Below are positions 26,487 to 35,611 of a DNA stretch of 64,000 bases, piece after piece. The notes below the pieces were generated by a model. It searched no databases, was not told where the DNA came from, and saw only the letters and a program-made list of their open reading frames with translations. Every line of letters starts with the position of its first letter. Positions within the stretch are counted from its first letter, which is position 1. The stretch covers positions 56,832 through 120,831 of the forward strand of contig NZ_JARGYC010000005.1 of assembly GCF_029168335.1 (NCBI RefSeq), read 5' to 3'. The position numbers and the translations under genes were made by a program. Source of the DNA: Psychromarinibacter sediminicola (lineage in GTDB: Bacteria; Pseudomonadota; Alphaproteobacteria; Rhodobacterales; Rhodobacteraceae).

Positions 26487-27817
26487 CGGATCTCTACGAA
26501 TCGCAGCGCGCCATGCGGGCGATGCGCAAGGCGGCGCTCCAGCGGGGCGTGATCGCGATCCTGGACGTGGGCACGTCCAAGATCGCCTGCCTGGTTCTGC
26601 GGTTCGACGGGCCCGAGCAGTATCGCGAGAACGACGGCGTCGGCAGTCTCGCGGGGCAGAGTGCGTTCCGCGTGATCGGCGCGGCGACCACCCGCTCGCG
26701 CGGGGTCCGCTTCGGCGAGATCAGCGCGATGAACGAGACCGAGCGCGCGGTGCGCACCGCGGTGCAGGCCGCGCAGAAGATGGCCAATGTGCGCGTCGAC
26801 CACGTCATCGCCTGCCTGTCCGGCGCGATGCCGCGCAGCTACGGGCTGGCCGGCTCCATCGACCTGCACGACGCGACCGTCACCGAACAGGACGTGGCCC
26901 GCGTGCTGGCCTCCTGCGAGGTGCCGGATCTGGGCGAGACGCGCCACGTCCTGCACGCCCAGCCGGTGAACTTCGCGCTGGACCACCGCTCGGGCCTCAA
27001 CGACCCGCGCGGGCAGATCGGCAACCGGCTGGCCTGCGACATGCACCTGATGACCATCGACGGCGACGCGGTGCAGAACCTGCTCTACTGCATCAAGCGC
27101 TGCGACATGGAACTGGCCGGCATCGCGTCCTCGGCCTATGCCTCGGGCATTTCCAGCCTCGTGGAGGACGAGCAGGAGCTCGGTGCGGCCTGCGTCGACA
27201 TGGGCGGCGGCTCGACCGGCTTGTCGATCTTCATGAAGAAACACATGATCTACGCCGACAGCGTGCGGCTGGGCGGCGAGCATGTCACCTCGGACATCTC
27301 CAAGGGCCTGCAGGTCTCGCTGGCCACGGCCGAGCGGATCAAGACGGTGCATGGCGGCGTCGTGGCCACCGGCATGGACGACCGCGAGCGCATCGAGATC
27401 GGCGGCGACACCGGCGACTGGGAACACGACCGGCGCACCGTGTCGCGTGCCGAACTCATCGGGATCATGCGCCCGCGGGTCGAGGAGATCCTCGAAGAGG
27501 TGCGGGAGCGGCTGGATGCCGCAGGATTCGAGCATTTGCCCAGCCAGCAGATTGTCCTAACTGGCGGGGCGAGCCAGATTCCGGGGCTCGACGGCCTGGC
27601 GCCGAAGATCCTCGGCAATCAGGTGCGCATCGGGCGGCCGTTGCGGGTTCAGGGTTTACCTCAGGCGGCAACCGGTGCAGCGTTCGCCTCGTGTGTGGGC
27701 CTGTCCCTGTTCGCGGCCCACCCGCAGGACGAGTGGTGGGACTTCGAGATGCCCATTGAACGTTACCCCGCCCGGTCGCTGAGGCGCGCCGTAAAATGGT
27801 TCAAGGATAACTGGTAA
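26483..27817 (+). CDS. ftsA: cell division protein FtsA
   Basis: 444 residues from ATG 26483. An actin-like ATPase that ties FtsZ filaments to the membrane. ILDVGTSKIACLVL near residue 24 is the phosphate-1 motif and DMGGGSTGLSIF near 240 the phosphate-2 motif; VLTGGASQIPGLD lies near 355. The C-terminal RSLRRAVKWFKDNW is the amphipathic membrane-targeting helix. The N-terminal extension of about 20 residues before the first strand is usual in alphaproteobacteria. Confidence 0.97.
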   Translation: MTDLYESQRAMRAMRKAALQRGVIAILDVGTSKIACLVLRFDGPEQYRENDGVGSLAGQSAFRVIGAATTRSRGVRFGEISAMNETERAVRTAVQAAQKMANVRVDHVIACLSGAMPRSYGLAGSIDLHDATVTEQDVARVLASCEVPDLGETRHVLHAQPVNFALDHRSGLNDPRGQIGNRLACDMHLMTIDGDAVQNLLYCIKRCDMELAGIASSAYASGISSLVEDEQELGAACVDMGGGSTGLSIFMKKHMIYADSVRLGGEHVTSDISKGLQVSLATAERIKTVHGGVVATGMDDRERIEIGGDTGDWEHDRRTVSRAELIGIMRPRVEEILEEVRERLDAAGFEHLPSQQIVLTGGASQIPGLDGLAPKILGNQVRIGRPLRVQGLPQAATGAAFASCVGLSLFAAHPQDEWWDFEMPIERYPARSLRRAVKWFKDNW

Positions 27818-27850
27818 CCACCACATCTTGGGAACTGCGCGAAATCACGC

Positions 27851-27864
27851 TTAAGAATGCTTAA
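27851..27864. promoter_or_regulatory. TTAA-N6-TTAA dyad upstream of ftsZ
   Basis: TTAAGAATGCTTAA in the 170-bp ftsA-ftsZ gap, within an AT-rich patch that is probably the ftsZ promoter zone. It resembles a CtrA site (TTAA-N7-TTAA) but the spacer is one base short, so the assignment is weak. Confidence 0.3.
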
Positions 27865-27987
27865 TTTGCTCGACATTTTGCGGCGAATCAGAGTTTTTTT
27901 CGTGACCTTGTCTCGGTGAGTCGGTAAGGTTACGGGCAATGAGGCAGACCTGGGTTCCACCCGGGCTAAAGGACAGGCGGAACGAGG

Positions 27988-29643
27988 ATGACATTGAATT
28001 TGCAGATGCCCGAGAGAGATGACCTCAAGCCCCGGATCACCGTCTTCGGTGTCGGTGGCGCCGGTGGCAACGCCGTCAACAACATGATCGAGAAGCAGCT
28101 TGAAGGTGTCGACTTCGTCGTCGCGAACACCGACGCCCAGGCGCTCTCGCAAAGCCACGCACCCCAGCGCATCCAGATCGGCGTGAAGGTGACCGAGGGT
28201 CTCGGCGCCGGCGCCCGGCCCTCCGTCGGCGCCGCCGCGGCCGAGGAGACGATCGAGGAGATCGTCGACCAGTTGGCCGGCGCGCATATGTGCTTCATCA
28301 CCGCCGGCATGGGCGGCGGCACCGGCACCGGCGCCGCCCCGATCATCGCCCAGGCCGCGCGCGAGCTCGGCGTGCTGACCGTCGGCGTGGTGACCAAGCC
28401 CTTCCAGTTCGAAGGCGCCAAGCGCATGCGCCAGGCGGAAGAGGGCGTGGACACCCTGCAGAAGATGGTCGACACTCTGATCATCATTCCCAACCAGAAC
28501 CTGTTCCGGCTGGCCAACGAGAAGACGACCTTTACCGAGGCGTTCTCGATGGCCGACGATGTGCTCTACCAGGGCGTCAAGGGCGTCACCGACCTGATGG
28601 TCCGCCCGGGTCTCATCAACCTCGACTTCGCCGACGTCCGCGCCGTGATGGACGAGATGGGCAAGGCGATGATGGGCACCGGCGAGAGCACCGGCGAGGA
28701 CCGCGCGATCCAGGCGGCCGAGAAGGCCATAGCGAACCCGCTGCTGGACGAGATCTCCTTGCGCGGGGCCAAGGGCGTTCTCATCAACATCACCGGCGGT
28801 CACGACCTGACCCTGTTCGAGCTGGACGAAGCTGCCAACCGCATCCGCGAGGAAGTGGATGCCGAGGCCAACATCATCGTCGGCTCGACGCTGGATGACG
28901 GCATGGAAGGCGCGATGCGCGTGTCGGTCGTCGCCACCGGCATCGACGCCACCGAGAACGCCGAGATCCCGGTGCCGCGCCGCCGCATGGCCGAGCCGCT
29001 GCACAAGCCCGAGGAGGTCGAGGAGAAGATCGAGGCCGGCTTTCCGGCGGCCGCGCAGGTAGCCGCCGAGGATCAGCACGTCCCCGCCGCCGACACCCCG
29101 GCCCAGGCCCCCGCCGCCGAGGAGCAGCAGCAACCGCTCTTCGCCGCGCTCGACGCGCAGACCGCGGCGGCGCAGGAGCAGGCCGAGAACCTCTTCGAGG
29201 ACGACGACAGCGACGACCTGCCGCCGCCGGCCTACCAGCCCGCGCCGCGGGCCGAGCCGCAGCCGGAGCCCGCGCAGGCCTTCGCCGAGCCGCAGGCCGA
29301 GGAATTCGTCGCGCCCAAGGCCGGCAGCGCCTCGCCCGAGGCGGTCGCCCGGCTGGAGCAGGCCGTGCAGCGCAGCCCGCGCCCGCGCCCGACCGCGGTC
29401 CCGACCGAGGCGCCCGCCGCCCCGGCCGGCGAGCGTCACCAGGACAAGCCGCGCTTCGGGATCAACTCGCTGATCGGCCGGATGACCGGCCATCACGGCG
29501 AGGCCGCCGCGCAGCCCCAGGCCAAGCCGCAGCCCGCCGTCCGCCGGCAGCCGCCGGTCTCGGCCCCCGAGGAGGAGATGGAGCTCGACCCCGAACAGGA
29601 GCGGATCGAGATTCCCGCCTTCCTGCGGCGCCAGGCGAACTGA
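27988..29643 (+). CDS. ftsZ: cell division protein FtsZ
   Basis: 551 residues, longer than the usual 380-400 because of a Pro/Ala/Glu-rich linker of about 200 residues typical of alphaproteobacterial FtsZ. The tubulin-like GTPase core carries [14 protein letters not shown] near 20-33, the GTP signature GGGTGTG at 109-115 and the T7 loop [11 protein letters not shown] near 211-221. The end, [18 protein letters not shown], is the conserved peptide that binds FtsA and other partners. It is the last dcw gene and is followed by a clear terminator. Confidence 0.98.
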   Translation: MTLNLQMPERDDLKPRITVFGVGGAGGNAVNNMIEKQLEGVDFVVANTDAQALSQSHAPQRIQIGVKVTEGLGAGARPSVGAAAAEETIEEIVDQLAGAHMCFITAGMGGGTGTGAAPIIAQAARELGVLTVGVVTKPFQFEGAKRMRQAEEGVDTLQKMVDTLIIIPNQNLFRLANEKTTFTEAFSMADDVLYQGVKGVTDLMVRPGLINLDFADVRAVMDEMGKAMMGTGESTGEDRAIQAAEKAIANPLLDEISLRGAKGVLINITGGHDLTLFELDEAANRIREEVDAEANIIVGSTLDDGMEGAMRVSVVATGIDATENAEIPVPRRRMAEPLHKPEEVEEKIEAGFPAAAQVAAEDQHVPAADTPAQAPAAEEQQQPLFAALDAQTAAAQEQAENLFEDDDSDDLPPPAYQPAPRAEPQPEPAQAFAEPQAEEFVAPKAGSASPEAVARLEQAVQRSPRPRPTAVPTEAPAAPAGERHQDKPRFGINSLIGRMTGHHGEAAAQPQAKPQPAVRRQPPVSAPEEEMELDPEQERIEIPAFLRRQAN

Positions 29644-29670
29644 GAAACGTGGTCACGAGACCACAGTGTG

Positions 29671-29700
29671 AAAGACCGGCTCCGGCCGGTCTTTTGCTTT
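29671..29700 (+). terminator. intrinsic terminator after ftsZ
   Basis: AAAGACCGG, a short loop, then CCGGTCTTTTGCTTT: a GC-rich hairpin followed by a T-rich tail, 27 bp after the ftsZ stop. A smaller GTGGTC/GACCAC hairpin lies just before it. It marks the end of the dcw transcript. Confidence 0.85.
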
Positions 29701-29813
29701 CCAATCAAGCAGTTGGATCACTCAACTCACGCATGTGGCAAGATCCCGCGCAGCCGCGAATCGCATGTTTCAGAGCGTTGCAAAGAGTGAATTGAGCTGA
29801 AGCGCCCGACCCA

Positions 29814-29829
29814 TTAACGCACACTTAAC
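29814..29829. promoter_or_regulatory. perfect CtrA full site upstream of lpxC
   Basis: TTAACGCACACTTAAC fits TTAA-N7-TTAAC exactly and lies 38 bp before the lpxC start codon. CtrA is the conserved alphaproteobacterial response regulator that reads this motif. No -10 or -35 was assigned with confidence, so activation versus repression cannot be told. Confidence 0.55.
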
Positions 29830-29866
29830 GGGCGGACTCCGTCCGAAACGGGGACGAGGCAAGCAG

Positions 29867-30799
29867 TTGCAGACAACACTCAAGAACACCGTCACCTTTG
29901 CCGGCGTCGGCCTTCATAGCGGCCGTCCGACGCAGGTGACGCTGCATCCGGCCTCGGCGGAGACCGGCATCTGGTTTCACCGCAGCGACGTGACCGACCG
30001 CGACGCGCTGATCCCGGCGCGCTGGGACGCGGTCGAGGCCGCGCCGCTCTGCACCCGGCTGGTCAACCATGCCGGCGTGTCCGTCGCCACGGTGGAACAC
30101 CTGATGGCCGCGCTCGCCGGCTGCGGCGTGCATAACGCTCAGGTCGAGATCGACGGCCCCGAGGTTCCGATCCTCGACGGCTCTTCGGCGCCCTTCGTGG
30201 CCGGCATCGTGGATCGCGGCCTGCGCCGCCTGCGCGCGCCGCTGCGCGCCATCCGTGTGCTGGCGCCGGTCGAGGTACGCGCCGGCGCCGCGATGGCGCG
30301 GCTGGAGCCGGCGGACGGGCTGGAGCTGGAGTTCGAGATCGAGTTCGAGGACTCCGCCATCGGCCGCCAGCAGCGCCGCCTGAACATGGCCAACGGCGCC
30401 TTCGTGCACGAGCTGTGCGACAGCCGTACCTTCTGCCGCCGCGCCGACGTGGAGCTGATGCAGGCCAACGGCCTCGCGCTGGGCGGCAAGCCGGGGGAGA
30501 ACGCGGTGGTGTTCGACGGGGCCGACGTGCTGTGCCCGGGCGGTCTGCGCCACGCCGACGAGCCGGTGCGGCACAAGATGCTGGACGCGCTGGGCGATCT
30601 GGCGCTGGCAAGCTGCCCGATCCTCGGCCGCTATACTGGCTTCCGCGCCGGCCATGCCGTCACCAACCAGCTCCTGCGCGCCCTGTTCGCGCAGCCGCAG
30701 GCGTATCGCGTGGTGAAATGCGACGCCGAAACCGCCGCGCGCCTGCCCGGCGCCGGACTGGGCCAGGCCGACCTCGTCGGGCTGCCGCGGGCGGCTTGA
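29867..30799 (+). CDS. lpxC: UDP-3-O-acyl-N-acetylglucosamine deacetylase
   Basis: 310 residues from TTG 29867 (GACGAGG upstream), giving the standard N-terminus MQTTLKNTVTFAGVGLHSG. LpxC is the zinc enzyme catalysing the first committed step of lipid A synthesis. Zinc and catalytic residues are visible in VEHLMAALAGCGVHN (His near 78), RHKMLDALGDL (His and Asp near 235-241) and FRAGHAVTNQ (His near 261). It follows ftsZ, as is common, but behind a terminator and its own CtrA-type site. Confidence 0.97.
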   Translation: MQTTLKNTVTFAGVGLHSGRPTQVTLHPASAETGIWFHRSDVTDRDALIPARWDAVEAAPLCTRLVNHAGVSVATVEHLMAALAGCGVHNAQVEIDGPEVPILDGSSAPFVAGIVDRGLRRLRAPLRAIRVLAPVEVRAGAAMARLEPADGLELEFEIEFEDSAIGRQQRRLNMANGAFVHELCDSRTFCRRADVELMQANGLALGGKPGENAVVFDGADVLCPGGLRHADEPVRHKMLDALGDLALASCPILGRYTGFRAGHAVTNQLLRALFAQPQAYRVVKCDAETAARLPGAGLGQADLVGLPRAA

Positions 30800-31180
30800 G
30801 GGGCGGGGGCGCTGGGGATGCGGGACGTCCCTGAGCATTTCCGAGCAGTGTGAGAAGCCGCGCAAGGGCCGACGCGCCCCAGAGCGGCGGCGCACCGACT
30901 GTCGAGCTTCGCACTTTATGGCAGCCAAATCCGGACGACCTCGGAACTCTGCGATAACGTCCACTACAGCGCCGCCGCTCTGGGGCGCGTCGGCGCTTGC
31001 GCGGCGGCTTCGCCTTGTTCCGCGCCGGGCACCGTTCAGAGCGATTATCATACAAGGGCCACACGCCGCCCACCCGCCGAAAGGGCTTTTGGCCCCCGTC
31101 GCATCTGTGCTAGGAACGCGGGCAACGGGGGTGCCCGGCCGGGCGCTCCGATAAAGAGCGGATAGGGTAGGCCATTGACG
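30800..31180. other. gene-free interval between lpxC and bamD
   Basis: About 380 bp. The first two thirds are the second copy of the 204-bp structured repeat. The rest (31054-31180) contains no gene and should hold the bamD promoter, but I see no convincing -35/-10 pair. Confidence 0.65.
30850..31053. repeat. 204-bp structured intergenic repeat, copy B
   Basis: Same length and order as copy A (5203-5406). The arms 30855-30893 and 30969-31010 are inverted: GACGCGCCCCAGAGCGGC on the left is matched exactly by GCCGCTCTGGGGCGCGTC on the right, while copy A has a different tip sequence. The 75-nt middle is conserved and AT-richer. Confidence 0.8.
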
Positions 31181-32017
31181 ATGCGGGCAAAGTCTCGAAT
31201 AGCCGCGCTCCCGGCAGCTGCGGCGCTGGCCCTCGTGGCATCCTGCGGGTCCTTCGACGGCCCCGACGTGCCGCTGGAGGACCAGTCGGCCGAGCAGATC
31301 TTCCAGCGCGCCGAGTACCAGCTCGAAGTGAACCGCGCCGACGACGCGGCCGAGCTCTTCGGCGAGGTCGAGCGGCTCTACCCCTATTCCGAGCTCGCCA
31401 AGCGGGCGCTGATCATGCAGGCCTACGCCTACCACCAGGACAAGAAGTACGAGGAGGCCCGTGCCTCCGCCCAGCGCTATATCGACTTCTACCCCGCCGA
31501 CGAGGACGCCGCCTATGCCCAGTACCTGCTGGCGCTGTCCTATTACGACCAGATCGACGAGGTCGGCCGCGACCAGGGCCTGACCTACCAGGCGCTGCAG
31601 GCGCTGCGCCGGGTCATCGAGAACTACCCCGACAGCGAATACGCCCGCTCCGCGGTGCTGAAATTCGACCTGGCCTTCAACCATCTCGCCGCGAAAGAGA
31701 TGGAGATCGGCCGCTACTATCACCGCCGCAAGCATTGGACCGCCGGCATCAACCGGTTCCGCGTGGTGGTCGAGCAGTTCCAGACCACGACCCACACGCC
31801 CGAGGCGCTGTACCGTCTGGTCGAGGCGTACCTGGCGCTGGGGCTGGTGCAGGAGGCGCAGACCGCCGGCGCGATCCTGGGCTACAACTACCAGTCGACC
31901 GAATGGTACGACGACGCCTATACGCTGCTGACCGGCAAGGGGCTGCGGCTGGAGACGGCCGGCAACAACTGGCTCAGCCAGATCTACCGGCAGATGGTGC
32001 GCGGCGAATGGTTGTGA
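31181..32017 (+). CDS. bamD: outer membrane assembly lipoprotein BamD
   Basis: 278 residues from ATG 31181 (an in-frame TTG lies two codons upstream). A lipoprotein signal ends in LALVASC, with Cys22 as the lipidation site. The mature part consists of five TPR-like units (AEQIFQRAEYQLEVNRADDA, then YAYHQDKKYEEARASAQRYI). BamD is the essential lipoprotein of the BAM complex that folds outer-membrane proteins. Its position after lpxC and before recN is common in this order. Confidence 0.94.
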   Translation: MRAKSRIAALPAAAALALVASCGSFDGPDVPLEDQSAEQIFQRAEYQLEVNRADDAAELFGEVERLYPYSELAKRALIMQAYAYHQDKKYEEARASAQRYIDFYPADEDAAYAQYLLALSYYDQIDEVGRDQGLTYQALQALRRVIENYPDSEYARSAVLKFDLAFNHLAAKEMEIGRYYHRRKHWTAGINRFRVVVEQFQTTTHTPEALYRLVEAYLALGLVQEAQTAGAILGYNYQSTEWYDDAYTLLTGKGLRLETAGNNWLSQIYRQMVRGEWL

Positions 32018-32154
32018 CGGCGCCGGCGACCGGCCCCGGTGCCCGCCGCACGACGTCGCAAAGCTCCGCCCCGCCCCGGCGCTCCGCAGGGCCCGCGCCG
32101 CACTCCGCCACCCCCGACCGGCCTGCGCCGGGTCGTGCCGTCCGAGCGACCCCT

Positions 32155-32213
32155 GTTAGCGCTAGACTCAATAGAATCAAACACTAGACACCCCGTCCAA
32201 CCTCGGACACCCG
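32155..32213 (+). repeat. recN-flanking inverted element, left copy (L2)
   Basis: GTTAGCGCTA (32155-32164), about 30 bp, then GTCCAACCTCGGACAC (32195-32210), ending 8 bp before the recN ATG. It occupies the place where a ribosome site should be, and none is visible. The 16-mer is exactly complementary to 33868-33883 beyond the recN stop codon. Same element family as the proS pair, with a C in place of T in the core. Confidence 0.78.
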
Positions 32214-32218
32214 CCAAA

Positions 32219-33868
32219 ATGCTGCGCAGCCTCGATATCCGGGACATGCTGATCATCGACCGGCTGGAGCTCGATTTCCAGCCCGGCCTGAACGTCCTGA
32301 CCGGCGAGACCGGGGCCGGCAAGTCGATCCTCCTCGACAGCCTCGGCTTCGTCCTCGGCTGGCGCGGCCGGGCCGAGCTGGTCCGCGCCGGCGCCCGGCA
32401 GGGTGAGGTGACGGCGGTCTTCGAGCTGCCCCCCGGCCACCCCGCCCGCGATGTCCTGGACGAGGCCGGCCTCGACGTCTCCGACGAGCTGATCCTCCGC
32501 CGGGTCAATACCGCCGAGGGCCGCAAGACCGCCTTCGTCAACGACCGCCGCACCTCCGGCGACATCCTCCGCCGCCTCTCCGACGTCCTGGTCGAGCTTC
32601 ACGGCCAGCAGGACGACCGCGGCCTCCTGAACGCCCGCGGCCACCGCGCCCTCCTCGACGACTTCGCCGGCGCGGCCGAGGCCCTCGCCGCCACCCGCGC
32701 CGCCTGGCGCGAGCAGGCGGCCGCCCGCAAGCGCCTGGCCGAGGCCGAGGCCGCCCTGGCCGAGATCCGCGAGGAGGAGGATTTCCTCCGCCACGCCGTG
32801 GCCGAGCTCGACGCCCTCGACCCCCAGCCCGGCGAGGAGGCCGAGCTCGACCAGCGCCGCCGCCTGATGCAGGCCGCCGGCCGGATCCGCGAGGACATCG
32901 CCAAGGCCCACCAGGCGCTCGGCTACGACGGGGCCGAGGGGCTGATCTCGAACGCGCTGCGCTGGCTCGAAGGGGCGATGGACCAGGCCGAGGGCCGGCT
33001 CGACGCCCCGGTCGGCGCGCTGGAACGGGCGCTCAACGCCCTCGGCGAGGCCGAGCAGGGGGTCGCCGACACGCTGGAGGCGATGGATATCGACCCCGCC
33101 GAGCTGGAGCGCGTCGAGGAGCGCCTCTTCGCCATCCGGGCCCTCGCCCGCAAGCACGGCCAGATGCCCGACGAGCTGGGCAGCTATGCCGAGACCCTGC
33201 GCGGCCAGCTCGAAGCGCTCGACGGCGGCGCGGCCGACCTCAAGGAGCTGGCGGCGGCCGTCGAGGCGGCCGAGGCAGGCTACGACCGGGCGGCGGCCGC
33301 CCTGACCGAGCTCCGCCAGGCCGCCGCGGCCCGGCTCGACGCGGCGATGGCCGAGGAACTGGCGCCGCTGAAGATGGATCGGGCCGTCTTCGAGACCAAG
33401 ATCGGCGCCGCCGAGCCGGGCCCGGACGGCCGCGACGCGGTGGCCTTCACGGTGGCGACCAACCCCGGCGCCCCGGCGGGCCCCTTGAACAAGATCGCCA
33501 GCGGCGGCGAACTCAGCCGGTTCCTCTTGGCCCTGAAGGTCTGCCTGACCGGCACCGACAGCGGGCTGACCCTGATCTTCGACGAGATCGACCGCGGCGT
33601 CGGCGGCGCCACGGCCGATGCGGTCGGCCGCCGGCTGGCGGCGCTGGCCGATCAGGGGCAGGTGCTGGTGGTGACCCACTCGCCCCAGGTGGCGGCGCGG
33701 GGGCGGCATCACTGGCAGGTGGCCAAGCAGGTCAGCGACGGCGCCACGCTCAGCCGGGTGGTGCCGCTGGTGGGCGACGGAAGGGTCGACGAGATCGCCC
33801 GGATGCTCGCCGGCGACACCATCACCGAAGAGGCGAGAGGGGCCGCCAGGGCGCTGCTGGCGGGGTAG
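32219..33868 (+). CDS. recN: DNA repair protein RecN
   Basis: 549 residues from ATG 32219, which gives MLRSLDIRDMLIIDRLELDF; a longer open reading upstream crosses the repeat and has no family match. RecN is an SMC-like ATPase acting at double-strand breaks. Walker A GETGAGKS is at 29-36, a coiled-coil of about 200 residues rich in Ala/Glu/Arg follows, then KIASGGELSRFLLALK near 424-439 (signature) and LIFDEIDRGVGG near 452-463 (Walker B). No LexA-type GTTC repeat is seen upstream. It is bracketed by inverted 57-bp elements, the right one beginning within the stop codon. Confidence 0.95.
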   Translation: MLRSLDIRDMLIIDRLELDFQPGLNVLTGETGAGKSILLDSLGFVLGWRGRAELVRAGARQGEVTAVFELPPGHPARDVLDEAGLDVSDELILRRVNTAEGRKTAFVNDRRTSGDILRRLSDVLVELHGQQDDRGLLNARGHRALLDDFAGAAEALAATRAAWREQAAARKRLAEAEAALAEIREEEDFLRHAVAELDALDPQPGEEAELDQRRRLMQAAGRIREDIAKAHQALGYDGAEGLISNALRWLEGAMDQAEGRLDAPVGALERALNALGEAEQGVADTLEAMDIDPAELERVEERLFAIRALARKHGQMPDELGSYAETLRGQLEALDGGAADLKELAAAVEAAEAGYDRAAAALTELRQAAAARLDAAMAEELAPLKMDRAVFETKIGAAEPGPDGRDAVAFTVATNPGAPAGPLNKIASGGELSRFLLALKVCLTGTDSGLTLIFDEIDRGVGGATADAVGRRLAALADQGQVLVVTHSPQVAARGRHHWQVAKQVSDGATLSRVVPLVGDGRVDEIARMLAGDTITEEARGAARALLAG

Positions 33869-33924
33869 TGTCCGAGGTTGGACAGGGGGCCAACCCCCTG
33901 ATACCGCTACAGATAGCGCTAACG
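33868..33924 (-). repeat. recN-flanking inverted element, right copy (R2)
   Basis: Starts on the last base of the recN stop codon: GTGTCCGAGGTTGGAC (33868-33883), then GGTTGG/CCAACC can form a hairpin (33877-33896), ending in TAGCGCTAAC (33914-33923). The stop codon of the convergent TSUP gene (33919-33921) lies within this last block. Nearly the same sequence follows proS at 3002-3057. Confidence 0.8.
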
Positions 33925-34689
33925 AATCCCCGCATCCGCGCCGGTCCAGACCAGCTCCGCCCCCGCCCAGATCAGCCGCAGCGACAGGACGATCAGGATC
34001 GCGCTCAGCACCTTCGAAAACAGCGCCTCGTCGATCCGCGCCAGCATCCGCTTGCCGGTCCAGGTCCCGACGAAGCCCGCCAGAACCAGCGCCGCGATGA
34101 ACCCCGCCCACACGGCGAAGGCGAAGCCCAGCACGCCGAAGGCCACGCATTTCAGCCCGTGCTGCAGCGTCATCAGCACCGCCTGCGTCGCCACGTGATC
34201 GTGCCGCGCATAGCCCTGCGCCTTGACGTAGGTCGCCACGAACGGGCCGGTCCCGCCGATGAACATGGTCAGGAAACTGGAAAACGCCCCCGCGATCAGC
34301 CCCGACCGCTTCAGGAATCCCGGCGGCCGCCCCACCACCGACCACAGGATGAAGGCGCCCACCGCGATCTGCAGCCAGCCGGGATGCAACTGCACCACGA
34401 AGGCCCCGCCCAGCCCGATGCCCAGCACCGTGCCCGCGGCGAAGGCGCCGAACAACTCCCACCGCATGTGCCGCAGGAACAGCGCCGCGCGCCCCGCGTT
34501 GGAGCCGAACTGCACGACGGCATGCACCGGGATGATCGCGGCCGGCGGCAGCAGCGTCGCCAGCACCGCCAGCATCACCCCGCCGCCGCCGATCCCGAAG
34601 GCCGCGGTGATGAAAGACGCTCCCGCACTGACAATCAGGAGCACCAGAGCTACCCAAGGCTCCAGCCCCGCGACCATGTATTCGAGCAT
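33919..34689 (-). CDS. TSUP family (TauE/SafE-like) membrane transporter
   Basis: 256 residues from ATG 34689, about seven to eight membrane helices. FGIGGGGVMLAVLATLLPPAAIIPVHAVVQ near 31-60 and the repeated half with FIGGTGPFVATYV near 143-155 are typical of the sulfite exporter TauE/SafE group, which moves small organic or sulfur anions. No sulfur-metabolism gene is adjacent, so the substrate is open. Its stop codon lies inside the recN-flanking repeat. Confidence 0.87.
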   Translation of the reverse strand: MLEYMVAGLEPWVALVLLIVSAGASFITAAFGIGGGGVMLAVLATLLPPAAIIPVHAVVQFGSNAGRAALFLRHMRWELFGAFAAGTVLGIGLGGAFVVQLHPGWLQIAVGAFILWSVVGRPPGFLKRSGLIAGAFSSFLTMFIGGTGPFVATYVKAQGYARHDHVATQAVLMTLQHGLKCVAFGVLGFAFAVWAGFIAALVLAGFVGTWTGKRMLARIDEALFSKVLSAILIVLSLRLIWAGAELVWTGADAGIR

Positions 34690-34716
34690 GCACCGCCCCC
34701 CTGTGCTACCTCCCCT

Positions 34717-34741
34717 GCTTCTTCTGACCGAAAATATCCCA
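34717..34741 (+). repeat. dispersed CTTCTTCTG element (short copy)
   Basis: GCTTCTTCTGACC then GAAAATATCCC, as at 23619-23652, but the CCGCCGGAGGC end is replaced by a G run. It lies upstream of the TSUP start codon, in the gap before the SDR gene. Confidence 0.65.
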
Positions 34742-34763
34742 GGGGGGGGCGTTTATCGAGGCG

Positions 34764-34833
34764 CCATCGGTTCGAGCCCGATGGACGGCGGGGACAGCGT
34801 CCCCCCAGCGGATCGGACCGCCGCAGGCGGTCC
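34764..34833. repeat. three serial hairpins between SDR and TSUP genes
   Basis: CCATCGG/CCGATGG (34764-34784), GGGGAC/GTCCCC (34790-34804) and GGACCGCC/GGCGGTCC (34815-34833), each with a short loop, in the 154-bp gap between two minus-strand genes. The last is 10 bp after the SDR stop and may act as a transcript end. Confidence 0.6.
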
Positions 34834-34843
34834 GAAACCCCTC

Positions 34844-35611
34844 TCACCCCAATCCCAGCTCGTCGCAAAGCGCCATCGCCGTCATCCCGCCATCGACGGT
34901 GACGTTCTGCCCGCGCACCCAGCCGCTCTCCGGCCCGGCCAGAAAGGCGATCAGCGCCGCGATCTCGTCGGGCTGGCCGGCGCGGCCGACGCGGGCCAGC
35001 GAATGCGCCGCCCGTTCGCCGAGCGCCGCCTTGAAGTCGCCGAGGATCGGCGTGTCCACCGCCGAGGGGCTGACGCAGTTGGCGCGCATGTTCTTGGCCA
35101 GCAGCCGCTCGGTCTGGCGCAGGGTCCAGACGACGACCGCCTCCTTCGACAGGCAATAGGCGCGCAGCGGGTCGATCTGGTTGGCGGCGACGAAGTCGGG
35201 CAGGGCGGCGGGGCCGGTCAGGCCCATCAGCGCCTTCACCTGCGGCAGGTTCTGCCGCCAGTGCTCGCCCGCGCGGGAGGCGGTGGCGACGATCGAGGCG
35301 CCGGGCGCGAGCTTCGGCTCCAGCGCGCGGGCCGCGGCCATCAGGCCGAAGACGTTGACCGTTAGCAGTTCCACCGCGTTGTCCGCGCGGGGCGGCAGGC
35401 CTGCGTTCAGGATCAGCGCGTCGAACGGGCCCGCGACCTGCGCCGTCGCGTCGGCGATGGCGTCCATGTCGGACAGGTCTACGGGCAGCCAGCGGTCGAC
35501 GCCGGCGGGTTCGGCGATGTCGAAGGCGGTGACGTGGTGGCCGGCCGCTTTCAGCCGGCCGACGGTGGCGGCGCCGATGCCGGAGGCGGCGCCGGTCAGG
35601 GCGATCTGCAT
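34844..35611 (-). CDS. SDR-family oxidoreductase (coniferyl-alcohol dehydrogenase-like)
   Basis: 255 residues. The NAD(P)-binding TGAASGIG lies at residues 6-13, ILNAGLPPR near 67-75, the catalytic serine region IVATASRAG near 106-114, and the YxxxK pair in YCLSK near 151-155; VDGGM near the end closes the fold. The ALILNAGLPPR and SRAGEHWRQNLPQV segments resemble coniferyl-alcohol dehydrogenase and 3-alpha-hydroxysteroid dehydrogenase proteins. The substrate is not evident from the neighbours. Confidence 0.85.
   Translation of the reverse strand: MQIALTGAASGIGAATVGRLKAAGHHVTAFDIAEPAGVDRWLPVDLSDMDAIADATAQVAGPFDALILNAGLPPRADNAVELLTVNVFGLMAAARALEPKLAPGASIVATASRAGEHWRQNLPQVKALMGLTGPAALPDFVAANQIDPLRAYCLSKEAVVVWTLRQTERLLAKNMRANCVSPSAVDTPILGDFKAALGERAAHSLARVGRAGQPDEIAALIAFLAGPESGWVRGQNVTVDGGMTAMALCDELGLG

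Noticed and set aside
27851..27864. TTAAGAATGCTTAA before ftsZ as a CtrA site
   Set aside because: The spacer is 6, not 7, and the trailing C of the consensus is missing; kept only as a weak feature.
32018..32218. LexA (SOS) box expected upstream of recN
   Set aside because: No GTTC-N7-GTTC or GAAC-N7-GTTC type sequence was found; the interval holds the inverted element instead.
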